From assembly GCA_004802725.1 (NCBI GenBank), contig SGPM01000292.1:1-34930 (forward strand): a stretch of 34,930 bases of DNA. Direction: 5' to 3'. This document shows, one piece after another, positions 12,178 to 22,073 of the stretch. A program made the position numbers and the translations under genes. This DNA is from Antrodiella citrinella (Eukaryota > Basidiomycota > Agaricomycetes > Polyporales > Steccherinaceae). Every line of letters starts with the position of its first letter. Positions within the stretch are counted from its first letter, which is position 1. Under the pieces are notes generated by a model. The model saw nothing but the letters and a program-made list of their open reading frames with translations, was not told where the DNA came from and ran no database searches.

Positions 12178-13905
12178 ATGTTCCCTGGTGCCATACTTTT
12201 GACGACCGTCGCGCTGGCTCTCGCGGCGACTGCGAACCCCATCCTCTATAACCCTCGACGCTCCGGAGCACCGATTACCCTCAAGAGCGCAAAGCGCGTC
12301 AACGCCACTGGAACGTTCAACCTGGTTGTGCGCGATCAGGCTCGCGCCAAGGGTCTCAAGGCAAAGGCAGCGAACCCGAAATTGGCATTCAAGCAGGCCG
12401 GTATCGTCGGAAGCATCCCTGCTACCAACCAGGCTGTCGATTACACTGTTGAGGTATGCATCTTCTTTTCACCCATACTGATCATGTACCTGATGCATCG
12501 TACAGGTTCAAATTGGTAACCCGCCTACCACCTGTAAGTATCATCAATGCATTTGCAGTCTTAGTATCCTGATCCGATGACGATCTTCGTGGAATAGACA
12601 CCCTTCTGGTTGATACTGGGAGCTCCAACACTTGGGTCGGCTCAGGCCAATCGTTTATCGAGACAAGCACCTCAATTCAGACCAATGATCAAGTTGTACG
12701 TCTTTAGTTTTGAAGATACATCTGACGGTATCACTCAGGCTCATCTACTTTCTCATACTTCTAGGCCGTTCAGTACGGAATCGGTGACATGCAAGGCACC
12801 GAGTTTAACGATAAGCTCTCCCTTGATGCCGGTTTGAACGTATTTGGCCAATCCATCGGTGTTGCTATCTCGTCAAGTGGGTTCGACGACGTTGACGGTA
12901 TTCTTGGGTGATTAGCTCTATTGCTATTTTATGAGAGAGGCTCATTATTGATAATACTGCCTGCCAGGATTGGTCCCAACGACTTGACTATCGGCACGCT
13001 AAGCCCTGACACGACGACGGCCATTCCTACAGGTATATGCGTGTTGTCACATACTTCGAAGATCTAGTGATGACATCTTATGGCACAGTCACGGACAACC
13101 TGTTCTCCCAAGCTGTCATCTCCCAGAATCAAGTGGCCATCTCCTTCGAGCCTACGGTCGACCTTTCTGTTCAGAATGGCGAGATCACGTTCGGCGGCAC
13201 CGATTCGAGCAAGTTTGTTGGATCCATCAACTTGGCGTGCGTACATGGCTATGGTGGAGGTCATGTTTTGCTGACATTCTCATGTATAGACCTCTCACCA
13301 CGACACAGCCTGCAGCCAACTTCTGGGGTATCGACCAGTCTATCCGGTTCGGAAACACTCAGATCCTCCAGACCACCGCTGGTATTGTCGACACCGGAAC
13401 CACCCTTACGCTCATTGCTTCTGGTGCGTTTGTCTTATGTCTGCATATTGACTCTCTTGACTGACTTCACTTCCCGTAGATGCTTTTGCTCAGTATCAAA
13501 CGCTGACCGGCGGTGTCATTAGCAGCACTGGTCTCCTCCAGATCTCTTCTGCTCAGTTCTCGGCTTTGAAGAGTCTCTTCTTCACGGTCAACAACGTTGA
13601 CTACGAGTTCACCGCAGATGCTCAAGTCTGGCCTGTGAGTATTTCACCTTTGCTTTTTTTGAACGCCACTGATTCTCGACTACGACATCTTACAGCGTGC
13701 GTTGAACGGCGCCATCGGTGGACAGCCCGATGACATCTTCCTTGTCGTCGCTGATATCGGAACTCCTTCTGGATCTGGTCTTGACTTCATCAATGGCTTC
13801 ACGTTCTTAGAGAGGTTCTACTCAGTCTTCGATACTGCGAACAAGAAGGTTGGATTGGCGAACACACCTTTCACGAGAGCAACCACGAACTTCAACTCGG
13901 TGTAA
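12178..13905 (+). CDS. Aspartic protease 2 (peptidase family A1), secreted
   Basis: Predicted 418-residue secreted pepsin-like endopeptidase. Nine exons: 12178-12453, 12506-12533, 12598-12695, 12765-12907, 12968-13032, 13089-13236, 13290-13423, 13480-13634, 13696-13905, summing to 1257 nt. Signal peptide MFPGAILLTTVALALAATA, then a basic propeptide rich in Lys and Ala. The mature start is probably near SIPATNQAVDYTVE. Catalytic Asp107 (DTGSSNTWVG) and Asp287 (IVDTGTTLTL). The flap reads VQYGIGD, with Ile between the flap glycines and Asp after them, where proteases 1 and 3 have YGSG. The C-terminus extends past the polyporopepsin end as TRATTNFNSV. Exon structure is identical to protease 3 and lacks two introns present in protease 1. 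Probably arose by tandem duplication. Confidence 0.93.
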
Positions 13906-14782
13906 TGCAGAGGTAGTTACTAGTTTACAAGGGTTCTCTGGGTATGGGTACCGTTTGTAGGGTATATGTGATGGTCCAACAATTAAATTATTCTTCGAAG
14001 ACGCATTTCAGGCTTTGTTTGACACGGCGCAGTGATTTTGGCAGAGTCGAATACCACCTACTCAGACAGTCTCCAGGTACAATGGCAACTTACGTGCGAA
14101 AGCTTGTGTATTGTGCTCAATCAAGTGTGAAGCAAGAGACGTACTTTGGAGAACAGACGAAGTGAGGCCAATGAGAGCGAACAGCTTTGGAACAGCTCGT
14201 GACGTGGCCGTGGTTTGCCACGAGCGCTTCACGCCATACTCTCTTGTCGCCATCCAAGTTGTCCTGCGACAGTCATGTTCATGAGCTTCTACTATCAATG
14301 ATGGACGTCTTGTTCGCTCTCTCAACCTTGTTCCGTATTATTTCTGGGTTCGGCATGTCAACGTGCGATATGGTGTGCTTCGTCGGTGAACGCTCACGCC
14401 ATCATCGCATTGACCGGCGTTGTGGTAAGAAAAGAAGTTGTGTTCGTTGCATTTGAAGTCGAAATATCTGATTTGTGTTGTGCAGATGTCACATACGCCA
14501 CATTATGGACAAGCCGTTGCAGAAATCTTGACACCAATTTGCTTGTGAGGGCGCAGATACACCGCGAATTGACTTATACAGCGTACAAGCTCGTGTGTTT
14601 TCAACTCCGAGGTCATCGCTGTTCAAGTCACCGCCGATTTCATTAACATTGACACGTCAAAACCTGACAGGAGTACCCTTCCCTCACCAGGTACGCTGGT
14701 ATGTTCTTTGAACACTCTGATGTTGATAGAAAAGTGTATTGGCCCAGCACATAGGCATGTGGCCACCCATCGGTAGCAGGCG
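13906..14782. other. Intergenic between proteases 2 and 3
   Basis: About 0.9 kb with no recognisable gene on either strand. Open frames of 70-90 codons have no motif or splice support. The last part is the protease 3 promoter. Confidence 0.4.
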
Positions 14783-14795
14783 TATAAATACGAAG
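14783..14795 (+). promoter_or_regulatory. TATA element of aspartic protease 3
   Basis: TATAAATACGAAG, 80 bp upstream of the protease 3 ATG, identical in 13 bases to the element upstream of protease 2. Confidence 0.6.
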
Positions 14796-14862
14796 GCGAG
14801 ACTCGGAGGGTCCTCAATACTGCATCTGAACTTTTCCTAGACCTCAGGTTCACATCTCCAGT

Positions 14863-16585
14863 ATGTTCCCCGGATCGTATCTTCTCTCCTTCGTGGTGCT
14901 GGCCCTTGCAGCGGACGCGAGCTCCGTCTACCGACGAGTCGATACATCTCCAATCACGCTCAAGACCGCAAAACGCGTGAATACGACTGGAACGGTTGAT
15001 GTTCTTGCTCGGGATCAAGCGCGAGCGAAGTTCCTCAAGTCCGGGGGTAAAGTTTCTCCGTTCAAGAATGCAGGGATCGTTTCCAGCATCCCCGCCACCA
15101 ATCAAGCTGTTGATTATACAGTTGAGGTATGTAGTCTCTTATTCTGAGGTCCCGAAGGCGGCATGTTGATTTTGACTCAACATTGCAGATCCAAATTGGC
15201 AACCCTCCCACGACTTGTAAGTATTAGATATCAGCGATCACGCCGTTTTGCAGCGTCACTGAACATCTCTCGACGATCAGACACAGTCATTGTCGACACT
15301 GGAAGTTCGAATACGTGGGTCGGTGCAGACCAATCGTTCGTTGAAACGAGCACCACCGTACAGACTTCGGACGAAGTGGTGAGTTCCAAAAAAAATCTTC
15401 TGAGCTCACGCCTGTAGAAGCCTGAGTCATGATCGTTTCAACAGGGCGTCGTATATGGTTCTGGCTCTATGACCGGCACCGAATTCAACGATAAGATCGC
15501 CCTCAATAATGGCTTGAAAATTGTTGGACAGTCTATAGGTGTTGCTACTGCGTCTACTGGGTTTTCTGGCATCGATGGTGTCATTGGGTAGGCTGCCAGT
15601 GTCCTCTTTCTTCATGTTCCCCCCTTAGATAATTTTGTCAGACTTGGCCCTAACGACCTGACCGTGGGCACCCTCTCTCCCGACGTGAACACTGCCATAC
15701 CTACTAGTACGTCTCTCTTTGCTGACAGCGGGTTGTATCATGGTGTAGCTCATCTCAACGATGGCAGTCACGGATAGCCTGTTTTCACAAGCTGTCATCT
15801 CACAAAACCAAGTCGCAATCTCTTTTGAACCTACCACGACATTCCCTAATACCAACGGAGAGATCACCTTCGGTGGCACAGACTCGAGTAAATTCGTTGG
15901 TTCGATCAACTTTGCGTCAGTCGTTCCTTCGTCCCGTTCTTGTTCGCTGAACTGACTAAAATCGATTGAATGACAGTCCTATCACGAGCACGAAGCCATC
16001 GGCCAACTTCTGGGGTTTAGATCAAGCTGTTCGCTTTGGAAATACTCAAATTCTCGCAACGACAGCAGGCATCATCGACAGTGGTACAACCTTGACCCTC
16101 ATCGCCTCTGGTGCGTCGCTATATATTTCATGTTAACCAGAAACGGGTCTTGACTCAGCCTCTAAAGATGCATTCGCGCAGTATCAGACGTTGACTGGTG
16201 GTGTCTCCAGTGCCACTGGATTGCTCCAGATTTCATCCGCGCAGTTCTCGGCGCTGAAGAGTCTCTTCTTCACCATCAACAACGTCGACTACGAGTTCAC
16301 TGCCGATGCTCAGATTTGGCCCGTACGTTAACATCTTCCTCTAATACCGCCCTGGTGCTTACTAGCTGCGTTTAGCGAGCGCTCAACAGTGCTATCGGTG
16401 GTGACGCTGGCGATATCTTCCTCATCGTCGCCGACATCGGGACAGACTCTGGGTCAGGACTGGACATCATCAACGGTTTCACGTTCTTGGAACGCTTCTA
16501 CTCCGTGTACGATACTGCCAACAAGAAGGTAGGCCTGGCAAACACGCCATTCACCCGGGCGACATCGAACTTCAATTCTTCTTAG
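14863..16585 (+). CDS. Aspartic protease 3 (peptidase family A1), secreted
   Basis: Predicted 414-residue secreted pepsin-like endopeptidase. Nine exons: 14863-15126, 15189-15216, 15281-15378, 15445-15587, 15642-15706, 15768-15915, 15977-16110, 16168-16322, 16376-16585, summing to 1245 nt. Internal exon lengths 28, 98, 143, 65, 148, 155 and 210 are identical to protease 2, and the other pairs differ only in exon 1 (the propeptide). Signal peptide MFPGSYLLSFVVLALAADA. Catalytic Asp103 (DTGSSNTWVG) and Asp283 (IIDSGTTLTL); the DSG variant is common and functional in family A1. Flap VVYGSGS. Last of the array; the inverted relic of protease 1 begins about 140 bp downstream. Confidence 0.93.
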
Positions 16586-16721
16586 TTGGGTTTTAAGTGT
16601 ATGAGTTTTATCTCAGTCTTTGGCACTCAGTGTTTCAGTTAGCTACATTGTGGTATTTACGCTGTAAAACGATAGGTATATGGTCATTCTTCAAGCTGTT
16701 CCGTAAGCCGTTCACATAGTC

Positions 16722-16849
16722 TATCGGTAAAAGACGGAATATCCTACTCAACAAAAACTCAAAGTTCGAGTGCAGTACAAAATTTAGTTGGTGGTGGCCG
16801 TTGATGAAGTCAAGACCCTCGCCGCTGTCCGTTCCGAGGTCACCCACCC
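16722..16849 (-). pseudogene. Inverted, internally deleted relic of the protease 1 3' end
   Basis: On the minus strand, bases 16849-16800 reproduce protease 1 positions about 10914-10963 almost exactly (VGDLGTDSGEGLDFING coding). They then jump directly to the sequence around the protease 1 stop codon (about 11043-11105): ACCACCAACTAAATTTTGT and 3' UTR, with scattered mismatches further out. About 79 bp, coding for TFLERFYAVFDTANKRVG and neighbours, are missing. It has no upstream exons and cannot encode a protease. It is an inverted partial duplication lying between protease 3 and FunK1 kinase 1. Confidence 0.85.
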
Positions 16850-16880
16850 AACCACCGCAATCAAATGCGGTGGTTGGGTG
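16845..16880. repeat. Perfect 15 bp inverted repeat with 6 nt loop
   Basis: CACCCAACCACCGCA at 16845-16859 is mirrored exactly by TGCGGTGGTTGGGTG at 16866-16880. It sits directly at the end of the protease relic and shares the GTGGGTG bases of the junction. This could be a scar of template-switch repair, or the terminus of an unseen element. No coding frame supports it as a terminator hairpin of a gene. Confidence 0.75.
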
Positions 16881-17191
16881 CGATTTCCGTCTGGTTTCGA
16901 GACCACCGGAGTTGAAGTTCGTGAGTTCAACTTGCCTTCAAGGTTATCGATCGAATAGCCTAGAACAAAAATACGGCTTCGCACTCAATGTTGGCATCTC
17001 AGCTGCTTTATGTAAAGTAGTTCTAAATCACTACTCCGTAGGATCTAAGTTACTGTATACTCAATCACCATACATCCTGAGGTTGACCCAAACCTTGCGG
17101 GCGCCCGCTTGAAGCCTGAACGTGTCCACGTGGCTGCTCATCACGACGGCAATTCAAGTTGGCGAAATCTAGGTTTGGCTCTACCACTTTT

Positions 17192-17226
17192 CACTTTCCA
17201 CTTTCCACTTTCCACTTTCCACTTTC
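17192..17226 (+). repeat. Heptanucleotide tandem repeat (CACTTTC)5
   Basis: Five perfect head-to-tail copies of CACTTTC, followed by one degenerate copy (CACTTCC, 17227-17233). It makes a long pyrimidine tract about 60-90 bp upstream of the FunK1 kinase 1 start. It could be promoter/5' UTR sequence, or the polypyrimidine tract of an intron ending at the acceptor CTTGTCTGCAG (17244-17254). Confidence 0.8.
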
Positions 17227-17283
17227 CACTTCCGTCCACGCGACTTGTCTGCAGGCTATTGGGCCTTGTTCTTTTCACAAGCC

Positions 17284-19570
17284 ATGAAAGGAATATGGGT
17301 TGGTCCAATCTCTCCGAGGGATTTTATGGACAGCTTCATGGAGGTCAAGAAGTTGACGTTGCCGAAGAGAGTGCTGAAATCCGAATTCGACCTTATGCCT
17401 GAATACCCAACCTCGGAGACGGAGATGTATGCTGGACTGGTGTGTGATCTCTTAGACTTGTCAAAAAGTTTGCTCATTGTTTGCGTTATCTTAAAGGTCC
17501 TCCTGATCAACCTGGACAGATTGCTGCCAAAGAGCTGCGTGCTGTTCAAGTCTACGTTCGCCAAAGACAACAATATGCCCTCCAGAATGTCACTCGCTGC
17601 AGGCATATCGGTACAACGCGGTACGAGCCCTGAGTACTATTCTGAGTGCATGTGGATAGAGTTAAGGCGACATAGAGACCTGGACCCTTTCAATGAAATG
17701 TCGGGCGGCGCACCAAGCACACAGAAACCGGTCGAACATCTCGGACAACACACGATTGCAGGGTTCACTTTTCGGCAAAAGACTTTCACACTTTCCCTAC
17801 TTCTCTGTGGAGACCACGCTCGTTTCCTTCGCTGGGACCGTGCAGGCACCATTGTCACTGAGGCTTTCAACTTTCGCGAAAACTCTTCGTTGTTAGCCGA
17901 ATTCTTCTGGCGGTACGGGCAAATGTCACGCGTACAATGTGGACTCGATCCTACCGCGGAACCGGCCACTCACGAAGAAAGACGTGCTTTTCACGCCGCT
18001 GTCCGAGCGCACATGGCAGACAAGACCAAATCCCAGTTCGCCGAGATGGGAAGCACGATTGATCCCAATTACCCCTGCTACGTACTCAAGGTCACAGGTC
18101 AGAATGGCGACGAGGTCGAATACGTCGTTCAAGCACCTTTCTCCAACGAGGACACCATTACGGGCCGCTGCACGCGCGCGTACGTCGCGTACGATCTGAC
18201 AGCCAGGGAACTCGTCTTTTTGAAAGATTACTGGAGACCGCAGACTGGACCACTTGACCGCACGGAGACCCAGATATACGAGAGCATTGAGAAAGCCGGT
18301 GTCCCGCATCTGCAGCACGTGCGTCTCTCGGGAGACGTCCCGCAGGAAGCTGTCGGCGCGCAGGTGACGGTGACGCATAGATGGCGAGAGCTTGCTGGAG
18401 CTCACTGGAAGCCTGAGGGGTTGAAAGAGCGGTTGCACCACCGCGTTGTTCAGGATCTTGCCTTCCCTCTGTGTACCGCGAAAAACTCTAAGCAATGTGT
18501 GCTGGCCTTCCGAAATGCAGTCGAGTGTACGTGCATGTTCCATGTTGTATAATTGTCGTGCTAACCGTATCTCGTACAGGTGTCATGGCTGCGTATGACG
18601 CTGGCTGGATGCATCGTGACGTAAGCCCGGACAATATCCTATTGAACGCGGATGGAGAAGGTGTCTTGATCGATTGGGACGTTGGAATCAAGATCATACC
18701 CAAAATGGCGGCCTACAGAACCGTACATCTTCCAGTCATATTCTCCCTAACCACAGTCTCACCTTTGTTACTTTGTAGGGCACATGGAGATTTTCTTCAA
18801 CCTTGCTATGCACGAACCCCACAGCATTCCAAACCACGATCGACGACCTTGAGTCGTGTTACTGGTCCCTCCTCTTCCACGCCATCCACCACTACGACAG
18901 CACAGCTACGCCCGCCACCCTCGCCATGTTCAACGAAATCGTAGCCACGCCCGACGGCAACACCGGCGGCACGAAGAAAGCCAAGTTCCTAGCATGTCAG
19001 ACCGTCTCTTTCTCCTCCATAACCCTCGACCTCCTGCTCGACGGTCTGCGTATCCAGCTACTAGCGTATTACGAGCAGCCGTTGGAGTTTGGAAAGTTCG
19101 AGTACCTGGCCGCGGTGGATCCGAAGGAGCGGGCTGAGGGTATGCTTTGGGTGTTTGATAAGGTCCTTAGCATTCGCGCTTGGCCGGAGAACGATACGCT
19201 CGAGGACCGGTTTCCGTTGGGGTGCGACACCCCCGCAGCGAAGGACGATGCGATGAAGGAGCTGCACGGGGAGGCCGTTCCAAATTTGGGCGCGTCAGGC
19301 TCTGCGGCCCTTCCGCCAGCGCCCTCTTCTGCAAATGGCGCCAGAGGGGCTCACCGCTCGAACGAGGACGACGGAGATGGAGGGCTGCCTGATGGGAGCG
19401 TGGCAGAAAAAGTGAAGAGGGAGATCACGGACGTGGAAGTCCAACCGCTTGCTGGGCCTAGCAAACGACAACGCCGGACTTCAGCGCGTGGTAAGCAGAG
19501 TACACTGGGTGAGAGCTCGAGCTCGCGTGTTACGCGTTCAATGGTGAAGAAAGAGGCAACGGGGGCCTAG
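17284..19570 (+). CDS. FunK1-type fungal protein kinase 1
   Basis: Predicted 706-residue kinase of the FunK1 family, which is expanded in Agaricomycetes; substrates are unknown to me. Exons 17284-17439, 17497-18526, 18580-18722, 18779-19570, summing to 2121 nt. The first intron (57 nt) could be read through, but the spliced form aligns with kinase 2 (MYAGL-VLLI against MYTPL-IDII). Family features: LLLCGDHARFLRWDRAGTIV, VAIK-like Lys295 in VFLKDYWRP, catalytic loop H407-R-D409-VSPDN414, DFG-equivalent D427-W-D, GTWRFSS, and DDLESCYWSLLF. The C-terminus is basic (KRQRRTSARGKQ), possibly a nuclear signal. Similarity to kinase 2 seems to extend about 5 residues upstream of the ATG (FSQAMKG against FANEMTA), so an extra 5' exon joined at the acceptor ending 17254 is likely. 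Confidence 0.88.
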
Positions 19571-20055
19571 GCTTCGGGATGAGAAGGATTATCTGTGTGT
19601 GCTGTGTTTGTACCGCGATTTACTGTTATTCTTAGACCAGACTGTGTGGACGCTGGGAAGGGCTCCACTTTGCTCTTTATTAATACATACTCTACTTTTT
19701 CTCTTCGTCTCCATGATAGCTGCAGATACAATAGATAGAGTACACAGCGCGTAAATACTGACTTCAAACTACATGAGATGGGACGCTAGCGTACGGTGAA
19801 TGGGACAGATAGATCATCATGGAATCGAGACGAACAAGAGCTACAATGACGGATAACGCACGATGGAAAGACTATACGCATGTGAGCGAACAAAGTGAGA
19901 GCAATTCGAAAAGTATGAAGTTACAGAGTTGAGAAGTGGGTAGGTAAATCGTAAACGTGTGTCAAAATACAAGGAATTGCGCAGTGCTTCTATCTACTAT
20001 CCCATTCCCAATTGAACCTGCACTGGCGCGGTGGAGAGTGTGAGGGACGCTCGGG
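19571..20055. other. Convergent 3' intergenic region, no gene
   Basis: Lies between the stop of FunK1 kinase 1 and the stop of the minus-strand RING gene. A/T-richer stretches such as CTTTATTAATACATAC near 19673 may contain polyadenylation signals. No ORF with motif support. Confidence 0.5.
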
Positions 20056-21851
20056 TCAATCCACATCAGACCAGCTGCCAGGTACGTGAGTGCTGACGCC
20101 GCTGTCGCTGGAACGTCGACTGCTGCTAGAACGACGTTGACCTGATCTTTGGCCAGGCGGGCTTCGATTTGACGGGGACGGGTCACTGCGCGAGTGGGTG
20201 GGACTATCCGTACTCCGGCGATTATTGTCGCTGTTGTTCTGCGCAGTCGTGGAACTGGTAGTGAAGTTGGTGTGCGTAGTGCTGTTTCCTGTACCGCTCG
20301 AAGAACCTCCACCAGATAACAGTGTACTGAACATATTGAGGAAACCACCAGGATTGTTACCCGAGTTGTCGCCACCTGTATTACCGCTCCTGCCACTGCC
20401 GCCGAACCCACCGAATCCAGGGAATACAGCACGCGGTGAACCCGGTCGACTACCGGCGCCAGGTGTATGAGAACCTCGCGAGGGACCTTCACCTGGGCCG
20501 TGATGGTGTGGTTGCGGAATCAGTTCATATCTATGACGTGCGCATGTTAGACATGAGTCAGGGAGGCCTTTGACATTTGACGCTTCACACGTACCTGCAT
20601 ACAGGACACGTCCCGCTGCTCTTCAACCAAGGTACAATGCATCCTTCGTGGAAGGGGTGCTTGCATGGCAGGGTGATCACGACCTGTTCGGACGGATCTT
20701 CGGTTCCAAGCTGAAATTGGTCCTTGCACACTGCACAGTCTTTCTCCAACAGGAGAGATCCTTCCTCGAGAACAACTTTGGGAAGGTTCTGAATGATCTC
20801 CTCAGTCGCCGCGACCGGATGTGAACTCGAGCTTTCCATGAGTTGGGTCATAATTTGGTCAAGAGCTAGAGATCAAGCACATTTAGCCGTGATTGGCAAC
20901 AACTTGAACATGAGAGGATCTACGTACCTTCCTGGCTGAAAACGTAATCGCCCATCCTGCCTGGTTCTGCACCGCCCATCATCTCCGCAAACATGGGATT
21001 CGGTGGCATATTTCGTCCACTTTGTGCCAACAGTGTTGCAAGATATTGGAACATCAGAGCACCAGTGATGTTAGCGCCTTCTGGTCTACGACCATTACCA
21101 TTGCCACCCCTTCTGTTAGTCCGAAGGTCAGCGAGAGAGGGAGTAGGAAAGTGCATTCCAAGACGTACTCGAACATGCCGGGTATAGAGTCTGCTCGTGT
21201 GGGTGGCGATCGGGAACTGCTGAACACAGTCCGAGCAGGTCCATCCCCAGTGCGATCAATGCGTATTGAGAATGTGCTAGCATTCGACTTGAAAAATGAC
21301 ATCGTCAGAAAGTGACAAACGCTATAACCTATTATACATGCGCTCACCGTGAATTGTGGGCTCCGAGGCCGATCTCGTGCTCTCGGAGAAGATGGTCTGA
21401 TTTCCGGCATGGCAGCCTGCAAGCCCACTGTGCACATGATTAGTAAGGATTGAGTTGTAGCGTATAAACGACATACTCAGAAAGTCTAGAGGATTCAACG
21501 GGTTCTCGTCGTCTCCAGGAAACTCAGCTCCGCCTCCAGGTATATGGTACTGGCGTGGATCATCGCTTGGATTCTCTATCTTGAACGGGGACAAGATGTG
21601 AGCGAGACGGACGTTGCGGGGATATTGCGAGACACACCTTTTCCACAAATGTCCCATTACATGATGCGCAGTGAGGATCGGGCACCTGAGGAAGGCGTCA
21701 GTGCGTGGTGGAGTAGCATACAAGTCTAGGACGCGCCATGAGAGGCCTCATCTCTGCCCCGCACTGTCGAGCACTTTGTTGAGTTTCGGGTAACAAAAAA
21801 TGGGAGGACACATACTTCGTGGCAAAACCACATAGGTTCTCTGCTAGCCAT
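20056..21851 (-). CDS. RING-H2 E3 ubiquitin ligase, RNF126/RNF115 type, with N-terminal zinc finger
   Basis: Predicted 452-residue ubiquitin ligase. Nine exons on the minus strand: 21851-21816, 21763-21722, 21685-21638, 21579-21477, 21427-21348, 21287-21169, 21112-20928, 20865-20595, 20530-20056; total 1359 nt. N-terminal C2C2 zinc finger with C10, C13, C32, C35 (WFCHECGAEMRPL and DPHCASCNGTFVEK), as in human RNF126/RNF115, where it binds ubiquitinated or BAG6-linked clients. The C3H2C3 RING uses C248, C251, C272, H274, H277, C280, C291, C294. The tail from about 300 is low complexity (Gly, Ser, Asn, Arg-rich) with an RSS-repeat. Two details are less certain: the 36 nt intron 21686-21721 is very short, though read-through would meet a stop, and the 60 nt intron 21288-21347 could be retained in frame. 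Confidence 0.9.
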
Positions 21852-22073
21852 GATGGTGGTTTGGAATCAAGAGTAGTTGTGGCGGAGAGGTTCAGCAAGA
21901 CAAGGGCTATAGCAGACGGTCTGTGTCCGGCAGGCTGCGGCCCATGACGCTGTCTCAAATAAGACCACACAACACGTGGTGCCCTGCAAGTTGAAATTGT
22001 AAGTTCAAGTTCAAGTTCAAACTGACACGACGACGGTGGTCCTCCTTCTCCTTTTCCTCTTTTCCCAACCATC
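21852..22073. promoter_or_regulatory. Bidirectional promoter region between RING ligase and ALDH
   Basis: 222 bp separate the two divergent start codons. It contains a palindromic E-box-like CACGTG at 21973-21978, and three tandem AAGTTC hexamers (22001-22018) with a related AAGTTGAAATTG just before. A pyrimidine-rich tract (about 22040-22065) precedes the ALDH ATG. Shared regulation is possible but only inferred. Confidence 0.5.

Noticed and set aside
14623..15105. 160-codon minus-strand ORF
   Set aside because: Antisense to the promoter and signal/propeptide exon of protease 3; no signal peptide, domain or splice support.
16081..16086. DSG instead of DTG at the second catalytic site of protease 3, considered as loss of activity
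   Set aside because: Asp-Ser-Gly is a standard functional variant in family A1; the catalytic Asp and the surrounding hydrophobic-hydrophobic-Gly pattern are intact.
17926..18543. 205-codon minus-strand ORF
   Set aside because: It lies antisense to the conserved FunK1 kinase 1 core and has no motif of its own; it is a codon-composition shadow.
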